DNA from: Streptomyces camponoticapitis
GTDB taxonomy: Bacteria; Actinomycetota; Actinomycetes; Streptomycetales; Streptomycetaceae
DNA: 64,000 nt
Assembly (NCBI RefSeq): GCF_014646115.1
Contig: NZ_BMMV01000003.1
Location: forward strand, 154,770-218,769
Direction: 5' to 3'
The position numbers and the translations under genes were made by a program. The notes below the pieces were generated by a model that was not told the DNA's origin, did not search any database, and saw nothing but the letters and a program-made list of their open reading frames with translations. Shown here one piece after another: positions 56,029 through 64,000 of the stretch (position 1 is the first letter of the stretch; each line of letters starts with the position of its first letter).

Positions 56029-56270
56029 GCAGCGAGTCGTGGCGGTGTCACCCCGGCGGATCGGGGGCCGGGCGTATGCAGCGCGTTTCTGTCGCCGACC
56101 GCGTAGAGACCGCACGCCGGGTAGACGACGGGCGAGTCTCCGACGCGTACAAGAAGTACCTCCACCACCTCGACCAAGCCGCGTGCGGCACCTGTCCCGA
56201 GCTGCTGGAGGGCCGCTGCGACGAGGGCCAAGCCCTGTGGGACACGTACAAGAAGGCGATGAGGCCGTGA
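56025..56270 (+). CDS. small cargo protein, second of three
   Basis: An 81-residue protein (ATG 56025; a second ATG at 56076 is possible). The segment YKKYLHHLDQAACGTCPELL followed by GRCDEGQALWDTYKKAM has a three-Cys pattern suggestive of zinc or a cluster. Overlaps the next GTG. Confidence 0.65.
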   Translation: MSSESWRCHPGGSGAGRMQRVSVADRVETARRVDDGRVSDAYKKYLHHLDQAACGTCPELLEGRCDEGQALWDTYKKAMRP

Positions 56271-56422
56271 TCTGCGCACGATGCGACAAGCCCATTGCCC
56301 GGGGCCAGGCGGAGAAGCGGAGTGTGGAGCAAGGCTCCGGTGGCGGCGGCACGGTCTGGCTGCACAAGACCCTGTGTTCCAAACGGCTGACCGGCCGCAC
56401 GTACAGCCCGCCTCGTGTCTGA
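56267..56422 (+). CDS. small zinc-ribbon-like cargo protein, third of three
   Basis: A 51-residue protein from GTG 56267. CARCDKPIARGQAEK supplies one Cys pair; HKTLC supplies His and Cys for a possible zinc site. A basic tail (KRLTGRTYSPPRV). Overlapped start supports expression. Confidence 0.6.
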   Translation: MICARCDKPIARGQAEKRSVEQGSGGGGTVWLHKTLCSKRLTGRTYSPPRV

Positions 56423-56486
56423 ACGGGCTCTTTCAACTCCCTTGTCCGTTGGCGCGGCGGCGCGCAGCGGGCGAGGGGCCTCACGT

Positions 56487-56522
56487 CCCGGTCGGCGGCT
56501 GTCCCCCTGGCCGCCGACCGGG
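56487..56522. terminator. bidirectional terminator
   Basis: Perfect 12-bp stem, CCCGGTCGGCGG (56487-56498) and CCGCCGACCGGG (56511-56522), between the convergent 56422 and 56526 ends. Confidence 0.85.
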
Positions 56523-56525
56523 GCT

Positions 56526-56762
56526 CTACGTCCGTACGAGATCGGCGAGCGCAGTGTCAAGGGCCGCAGCGATGCGGATGAGCATCGTCAGGCTCGGGTC
56601 GGTGATCGCGTACTCGATCCGGTGAATCGTCTTGTGGTCGAGTCCGGCCATTTCTGCGAGCTGTATCTGGGTGAGGCCTGCGGCTTCACGGGCGGCGCGG
56701 ATGCGGGTGCCGATCTCCTGGCGGCGGGTGAGTACCCAGGGGGGCGGGGGATCGGTTGGCAC
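56526..56762 (-). CDS. XRE-family regulator near attR
   Basis: A 78-residue protein consisting of a single XRE HTH (REAAGLTQIQLAEMAGLDHK, TIHRIEYAITDPSLTML), the compact form typical of Xre/SinR-like proteins. The start faces the operator at 56796-56813. It may be a second, cargo-type regulator independent of the left immunity region. Confidence 0.85.
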   Translation of the reverse strand: MPTDPPPPWVLTRRQEIGTRIRAAREAAGLTQIQLAEMAGLDHKTIHRIEYAITDPSLTMLIRIAAALDTALADLVRT

Positions 56763-56795
56763 GCACCAACCGTTGAACGATCATGGGGGAAAGTC

Positions 56796-56813
56796 TTTAC
56801 CTAGCTGGGTAAA
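56796..56813. promoter_or_regulatory. operator of the attR-side XRE gene
   Basis: TTTACCTAGCTGGGTAAA is an 18-bp inverted repeat with one mismatched pair, 34 bp upstream of the XRE start, where autoregulation would act. Confidence 0.75.
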
Positions 56814-56898
56814 TCTGGGGACCATGAATATGCCAGTGAGCGCTCTCCCCAGCGTCTTAGACTCCCCCAGACTCCGCGCCCTCAAGGGCGGCGGAGGC

Positions 56899-56937
56899 AG
56901 CGGGCCGCGGTGTGATGGACGTCCACCGCGGCCCGCT
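56899..56937 (+). terminator. hairpin terminator candidate
   Basis: Perfect 14-bp stem: AGCGGGCCGCGGTG (56899-56912) and CACCGCGGCCCGCT (56924-56937), 11-base loop, then TTG. Confidence 0.75.
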
Positions 56938-57025
56938 TTGCCGTGCCTGCGTTGACTGATTCTTGACTGAGCGATGCAGGCGGCCTCTACGTATAGAGGG
57001 AAGACGCGCTTACTGTGGGTAGCAC

Positions 57026-57060
57026 GGAGCCCCTCGCCGTATGCACCGGCGAGGGGCTCC
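57026..57060. terminator. hairpin terminator before attR
   Basis: Perfect 14-bp stem: GGAGCCCCTCGCCG (57026-57039) and CGGCGAGGGGCTCC (57047-57060) with a 7-base loop. It would insulate the phage from tRNA-Ile transcription and vice versa. Confidence 0.8.
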
Positions 57061-57178
57061 GCTCCGGCCCGGGACGCTTCCCGACGTCGCCGACCGGTCC
57101 GTGAGGGGTTGGACGTCAGACGGACGGTGTGGTCACGACCGTCTCCCCGCGCACTACTGTACCGAGCGCACACATCTA

Positions 57179-57193
57179 TCTACACCGTGTAGA
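57179..57193. promoter_or_regulatory. candidate arm-type site at attR
   Basis: TCTACACCGTGTAGA is a perfect 15-bp palindrome whose half matches the TCTACA repeats beside attL. Another inverted half, TGTAGA, abuts the attR repeat at 57285-57290. Confidence 0.5.
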
Positions 57194-57288
57194 CGCCCCA
57201 CACACAGAACGGGTGCAAAATGTTCGCCCTCAACCCCAACTGTTCGATGTTACGGGGGAGTAGTGGGGAACCAAGATCGACACATGTA

Positions 57289-57387
57289 GAAAGCCCGGCA
57301 GCTCCTGAGAGCTGCCGGGCTTCTGACCTGCGATCCAACTGCTGTGGGGCTAACAGGATTTGAACCTGTGGCCTCATCCTTATCAGG
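57289..57387. repeat. attR: attR: right prophage attachment site
   Basis: Matches attL (266-364) with two mismatches; identical over 57325-57387. Left of the core it is phage DNA and carries a perfect copy of the tRNA terminator hairpin (57293-57320), so the phage restores both the tRNA 3' half and its terminator on integration. Confidence 0.95.
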
Positions 57388-57418
57388 GATGCGCTCTAAC
57401 CAACTGAGCTATAGCCCC
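57345..57418 (-). tRNA. ileT: tRNA-Ile (anticodon GAU), rebuilt by the prophage
   Basis: A complete 74-nt tRNA: 7-bp acceptor GGGGCTA/TAGCCCC, D arm GCTC...GAGC, anticodon stem CATCC/GGATG around CTGATAA (anticodon GAU), T arm ACAGG-TTCAAAT-CCTGT and discriminator A. No CCA is encoded. The 3' 43 bases come from the phage attachment site; the 5' part is host. The gene therefore stays functional in the lysogen. Confidence 0.98.
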
Positions 57419-57491
57419 GCGCTGCCCCTGAAGATTAGCGCACTCCAGGGCCAGTCCCAAAATCGATACCGAGGCCCCGACCGTCCCCCGT

Positions 57492-57520
57492 CCCCTCCCC
57501 GTACAGCCTGCTGGGAGGGG
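57492..57520 (-). terminator. terminator of the gyrB-gyrA-DUF3566 block
   Basis: Arms CCCCTCCC (57492-57499) and GGGAGGGG (57513-57520) with a 13-base loop, just downstream of the DUF3566 stop on the minus strand. Confidence 0.6.
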
Positions 57521-57523
57521 CTC

Positions 57524-58291
57524 CTACTCGTCCTCCGCCAGCGTCAGCTCGACGCCGCCCACGAAGCCCGCGGAGAGGTTGTAGATGAAGGAGCCGAGCG
57601 TCGCCAGAGCCGTCGCCAGCACCACGTCGATCACCGCGATCACCGACGTGAAGATGAGCACGCGCGGCAGCGAGAGGAACGACTGGAGGTCGAAGCCGTT
57701 GCTCTCGTTCGAGCCCGTCGCCTCGCTGATCGTCCCGCCCACCGTCGAGAAGACGCCCATCGCGTCCATGACCATCCACAGCACGGCCGCCGCGATGACC
57801 GTGCACACGCCGAGGGCGATGGAGAGCAGGAAGCTGACCTTCATCACCGACCACGGGTCGGCCTTCGCCACCCGCAGCCGCGCCTTGCGCGTGCGCGGTG
57901 TCGTGCGCGCGCCCGTACGCGGCAGGCGTACGCCCGTCGTCGTGGTCGGCCGGCCACCGCCGGCCGGATATGTCTGTGCCGGCTGACCCGGACTCACGCC
58001 CTGCCCCTGTCCTTGGCCCAGCTGAACATGCGGCTGCGCCTGAGCCTGTGCCGGCTGTGCGGCCGGTCGCTGCTGTCCGCCCTGTGTCCCCCCGCCCGAC
58101 GGCGTCGGATACGCCTGCGGCGGGTGGTACGGCTGCGCCGCCTGCTGCTGCGGCTGCTCGGATCCGTACGTCTCGTAGGGGGGCTGCTGCCCCCGGGTGT
58201 CGGTCACCGTAACCCCCTGGGAGTCCGTGGCAGGGCCACGGGCACCGTTCGCTCCGGAAGCGGCCGAGCCGGCGCCCGTGGCTCCACTCAC
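57524..58291 (-). CDS. DUF3566 membrane protein
   Basis: A 255-residue protein encoded right after gyrA in actinobacteria. The first 140 residues are Gly/Gln/Pro/Ala-rich and disordered; the DUF3566 domain (about 145-250) has two membrane helices (VSFLLSIALGVCTVIAAAVL and FTSVIAVIDVVLATALATLG) and a conserved PWSVMKVS start. Only five bases separate it from the gyrA stop. Role unknown; the synteny is firm. Confidence 0.9.
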   Translation of the reverse strand: MSGATGAGSAASGANGARGPATDSQGVTVTDTRGQQPPYETYGSEQPQQQAAQPYHPPQAYPTPSGGGTQGGQQRPAAQPAQAQAQPHVQLGQGQGQGVSPGQPAQTYPAGGGRPTTTTGVRLPRTGARTTPRTRKARLRVAKADPWSVMKVSFLLSIALGVCTVIAAAVLWMVMDAMGVFSTVGGTISEATGSNESNGFDLQSFLSLPRVLIFTSVIAVIDVVLATALATLGSFIYNLSAGFVGGVELTLAEDE

Positions 58292-58296
58292 GCTGT

Positions 58297-60924
58297 CTAC
58301 TCCTCGTGCTCCGCGACCGAGGGCTGGGTGCCCTCAGCGTCCTCGGCAAGCGCGGCTCCTTCGGTCACCGGACCATCGTCGCCATCCTCGCCGACGACCC
58401 CTTCGACCTCTTCAGCCTCACGACCGGCCTCGGCGTTACGAGCGATGCCTACCACGGCATCGCGCTTGCCCAGGTTGATCAGTTGAACACCCATGGTGTC
58501 ACGGCCCGTCTCCCTGACTTCGTTGACTCGCGTACGAATCACGCCGCCGCCCAGGGTGATGGCGAGGATCTCGTCCGTCTCCTCCACCACCAGCGCACCG
58601 ACCAGCGACCCGCGGTCCTCCACGATCTTCGCGGCCTTGATACCGAGGCCGCCACGTCCTTGGACGCGATACTCGTCGACGTTGGTTCGCTTCGCGTAGC
58701 CGCCGTCTGTAGCAGTGAACACGAACGTACCGGGCCTGACGACATTCATCGACAGCAGTTCGTCCCCTTCGCGGAAACTCATCCCCTTCACACCCGATGT
58801 CGCCCGGCCCATCGGGCGCAGCGACTCGTCCGTCGCGGTGAAACGGATGGACTGCGCCTTCCGGCTGATGAGCAGCAGATCGTCGTCCGCCGACACCAGC
58901 TCGGCTCCGATCAGCTCGTCGTCCGCGCCCGAGTCCGTCTCTCGGAGGTTGATCGCGATCACACCGCCGGAGCGGGGCGAGTCGTAATCCTTCAGAGACG
59001 TCTTCTTGACCAGACCGGCCTTCGTGGCCAGAACCAGATACGGCGCCGCCTCGTAGTCCCGTACGGCGAGGATCTGCGCGATCTTCTCGTCCGGCTGGAA
59101 CGCCAGCAGGTTCGCCACATGCTGGCCGCGCGCGTCACGACCGGCGTCGGGCAGCTCGTACGCCTTCGCCCGGTAGACCCGGCCCTTGTTCGTGAAGAAC
59201 AGCAGCCAGTGGTGCGTCGTCGACACGAAGAAGTGGTCGACGATGTCGTCCGACTTGAGCTTCGTACCGCGCACGCCCTTGCCGCCGCGCTTCTGCGAGC
59301 GGTAGTCGTCGGTCTTCGTACGCTTCACATAGCCGCCACGCGAGATCGTGACGACGATGTCCTCCTCGGCGATCAGGTCCTCGATGGACATGTCACCGTC
59401 GAAGGGCACCAGCTTGGAACGCCGGTCGTCACCGAACTTGTCGACGATCACCGCCAGTTCCTCGCTGACGATCTGCCGCTGGCGCTCCGGCGAGGCCAGG
59501 ATCGCGTTGTACTCGTTGATCTTCGCCTGGAGCTCGTCGTGCTCGGCGACGATCTTCTGCCGCTCCAGCGCCGCCAGCCGGCGCAGCTGCATCTCCAGGA
59601 TCGCGTTCGCCTGGATCTCGTCGATCGACAGCAGCCGCATCAGGCCGCCGCGCGCCGTCTCGACGGTGTCGCTGCGCCGGATCAGCGCGATGACCTCGTC
59701 GATCGAGTCCAGCGCCTTGAGCAGACCACGCAGGATGTGCGCGCGCTCCTCGGCCTTGCGCAGCCGGAACCGCGTACGCCGGACGATGACCTCGATCTGG
59801 TGCGTCACCCAGTGCCGGATGAACGCGTCGATCGACAGCGTGCGCGGCACACCGTCCACCAGGGCCAGCATGTTCGCGCCGAAGTTCGACTGCAGGTCGG
59901 TGTGCTTGTACAGGTTGTTCAGCACGACCTTGGCGACCGCGTCGCGCTTGAGCACGACCACCAGCCGCTGCCCCGTACGCGAGGACGTCTCGTCACGCAC
60001 ATCGGCGATGCCGCCGACCTTGCCGTCCTTCACCAGGTCGGCGATCTTCTGCGCGAGATTGTCGGGGTTCGTCTGGTACGGCAGCTCCGTGACGACCAGG
60101 CACTGCCGGTTCTGGATCTCCTCGACCGCGACGACCGCGCGCATCGTGATCGAGCCACGGCCCGTGCGGTACGCCTCCTCGATGCCCCGGCGGCCCACGA
60201 CCAGCGCGCCGGACGGGAAGTCCGGGCCCTTGATGCGCTCGATCAGCGCGTCCAGCAGCTCCTCGTGCGAGGCTTCCGGGTGCTCCAGCGCCCACTGCGC
60301 GCCCGCGGCGACTTCCCGCAGGTTGTGCGGGGGGATGTTGGTGGCCATACCGACGGCGATGCCGGCCGATCCGTTGATCAGCAGGTTGGGGAAGCGCGCC
60401 GGCAGGACCGTCGGCTCCTGGTTGCGGCCGTCGTAGTTGTCCGTGAAGTCGACGGTCTCCTCGTCGATGTCCCGGAGCATCTCCATCGACAGCGGCATCA
60501 GCTTGCACTCGGTGTACCGCATGGCGGCGGCCGGGTCGTTGCCGGGAGAGCCGAAGTTGCCGTTGGAGTCCACCAGCGGCATCCGCATCGACCACGGCTG
60601 CGCGAGGCGCACCAGCGCGTCGTAGATCGAGGAGTCGCCGTGCGGGTGGTACGTGCCCATCACGTCACCGACGACGCGGGCGCACTTGTAGAAGCCCTTC
60701 TCCGGGCGGTAGCCGCCGTCGTACATCGCGTACAGCACCCGGCGGTGGACGGGCTTCAGACCGTCCCGTACGTCGGGCAGCGCACGCGACACGATGACGG
60801 ACATCGCGTAGTCGAGGTACGAGCGCTGCATCTCCGTCTCGAGCCCCACGGGCTCGACACGCATGCCCACGCCTTCCACGGCGGGCACCTCTTCGGGCAT
60901 CACGGGAGTGTTCTCGTCGGCCAT
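58297..60924 (-). CDS. gyrA: DNA gyrase subunit A
   Basis: An 875-residue type II topoisomerase subunit. The catalytic Tyr is Y137 in AAAMRYTEC. The quinolone-resistance region reads [18 protein letters not shown] (S98 and D102 correspond to E. coli S83 and D87), wild type at these positions. The GyrA box appears as QKRGGKG, one residue away from the E. coli form. The C-terminal DNA-wrapping domain ends in an acidic tail ([20 protein letters not shown]). It works with GyrB to introduce negative supercoils. Confidence 0.99.
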   Translation of the reverse strand: MADENTPVMPEEVPAVEGVGMRVEPVGLETEMQRSYLDYAMSVIVSRALPDVRDGLKPVHRRVLYAMYDGGYRPEKGFYKCARVVGDVMGTYHPHGDSSIYDALVRLAQPWSMRMPLVDSNGNFGSPGNDPAAAMRYTECKLMPLSMEMLRDIDEETVDFTDNYDGRNQEPTVLPARFPNLLINGSAGIAVGMATNIPPHNLREVAAGAQWALEHPEASHEELLDALIERIKGPDFPSGALVVGRRGIEEAYRTGRGSITMRAVVAVEEIQNRQCLVVTELPYQTNPDNLAQKIADLVKDGKVGGIADVRDETSSRTGQRLVVVLKRDAVAKVVLNNLYKHTDLQSNFGANMLALVDGVPRTLSIDAFIRHWVTHQIEVIVRRTRFRLRKAEERAHILRGLLKALDSIDEVIALIRRSDTVETARGGLMRLLSIDEIQANAILEMQLRRLAALERQKIVAEHDELQAKINEYNAILASPERQRQIVSEELAVIVDKFGDDRRSKLVPFDGDMSIEDLIAEEDIVVTISRGGYVKRTKTDDYRSQKRGGKGVRGTKLKSDDIVDHFFVSTTHHWLLFFTNKGRVYRAKAYELPDAGRDARGQHVANLLAFQPDEKIAQILAVRDYEAAPYLVLATKAGLVKKTSLKDYDSPRSGGVIAINLRETDSGADDELIGAELVSADDDLLLISRKAQSIRFTATDESLRPMGRATSGVKGMSFREGDELLSMNVVRPGTFVFTATDGGYAKRTNVDEYRVQGRGGLGIKAAKIVEDRGSLVGALVVEETDEILAITLGGGVIRTRVNEVRETGRDTMGVQLINLGKRDAVVGIARNAEAGREAEEVEGVVGEDGDDGPVTEGAALAEDAEGTQPSVAEHEE

Positions 60925-60966
60925 TGCTGGTCAAAATCCTTTCGAAGCGGTCACCGGAAGACCGAC

Positions 60967-63629
<2,663 letters not shown>

Positions 63630-64000
63630 TCAGCCGTACGTGTCCCCCGGGCCCTTGCTGCCGGGCGCCCGCAGTCCGCCGAAGCGCCGCGGCGGACCGG
63701 CCGGGCCGCGCATCTTGATCACCTTCACCGTGCCGTGCCCCAGGTCCTCGTTCAGCCGGGCCACCAGCCGGGGGGCCAGCAGCCGCAGCTGTGTCGCCCA
63801 CGCCGTGGAGTCGCAGATCACCGTCAGGATCCGCTCGTCCTCCTCGTACCTCTCCGGCACACAGTGCTTGGCCAGGTCGTCGCCCACGATCTGCGGCCAG
63901 CGGCCCATCACACCGCCCACGGCGGCGGGCGTCTCCCAGCCGCGCTCGGTGATCAGCCGGTTGATCGCGGCGCCGAGCGACAGCGGGTCACGGCCGTCGG
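63630..64000 (-). CDS. DUF721/DciA-like protein, 5' end beyond the window
   Basis: The C-terminal 122 residues of a DUF721 protein: GWETPAAVGGVMGRWPQIVG, then ERYEEDERILTVICDSTAWA and TQLRLLAPRLVARLNEDLGH. DciA is the ancestral bacterial helicase-loading protein acting with DnaB. In Streptomyces it lies between recF and gyrB, as here. The start codon is outside the window. Confidence 0.93.
   Translation of the reverse strand, partial: DGRDPLSLGAAINRLITERGWETPAAVGGVMGRWPQIVGDDLAKHCVPERYEEDERILTVICDSTAWATQLRLLAPRLVARLNEDLGHGTVKVIKMRGPAGPPRRFGGLRAPGSKGPGDTYG

Larger units (their letters stand above)
56763..57288. other. intergenic region before attR
   Basis: No supported gene in 526 bp. It contains an operator palindrome, two terminator-type hairpins, CCTCTA/TAGAGG arms at 56982-56997 and the arm-type site at 57179. 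A 43-codon frame from ATG 56824 runs into the first hairpin and is not accepted as a gene. Confidence 0.6.

Noticed and set aside
56824..56955. 43-codon plus-strand gene facing the XRE regulator
   Set aside because: Its second half is a perfect terminator hairpin and the sequence is Gly/Pro/Arg-rich without any pattern.

Overview
The window is from a high-GC actinomycete, almost certainly a Streptomyces. The right end carries the conserved gyrB-gyrA-DUF3566-tRNA-Ile block next to a DUF721/DciA gene, and coding sequences have strongly C/G-biased third positions and frequent GTG starts. A complete temperate phage of siphovirus type sits in the 3' half of that tRNA-Ile(GAU) gene. A 63-bp identical core (302-364 and 57325-57387) flanks the element, so the excised circle would be 57,023 bp. 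Bases 1-301 are host DNA downstream of the tRNA; everything right of 57388 is host.

Layout of the prophage, left to right. (1) Lysogeny module 421-3405: arm sites, tyrosine integrase, a small gene, an XRE repressor and a divergent double-HTH protein, with three copies of a 25-bp operator-like repeat. (2) Early block 3489-20516, all on + and mostly start/stop overlapped: ECF sigma factor, Sak4-like ATPase, UvrD-like helicase, WhiB-like protein, DUF2303 protein, a lambda-O-like initiator gene with a palindromic iteron array inside it, a G39P-like loader candidate, zinc-knuckle proteins, SSB, a lipoprotein, a vWA protein, a DEDDh exonuclease and many small zinc-ribbon proteins. (3) Accessory region 20518-33338: genes on both strands, with secreted HNH nuclease, a Panacea-type toxin-antitoxin pair rich in TTA codons, a run of membrane proteins resembling Streptomyces plasmid spread/transfer genes, a phased TCTACCG repeat array, and two paralogous genes each with its own promoter and terminator. 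(4) Late operon 33391-53181: small and large terminase, portal, MuF-like protein, scaffold, P22-like coat, connectors, major tail protein, a -1 frameshifted tail chaperone, tape measure, tail proteins (one with a poly-gamma-glutamate hydrolase domain), amidase endolysin and two holin-like proteins. (5) Right cargo 53234-56762: HAD hydrolase, an XRE-TPR regulator with helically phased AAGTCCTC repeats, small proteins and a second XRE regulator.

The phage looks intact: integration, replication, packaging, head, tail and lysis functions are all present without visible frameshifts apart from the programmed one. The most unusual points are the iteron array inside the initiator gene, the TTA-rich Panacea pair, the transfer-like membrane block with no FtsK/TraB motor, the duplicated self-contained transcription units, and the two sets of helically phased short repeats. 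Functional names rest on motif recognition by eye; no database search was run.
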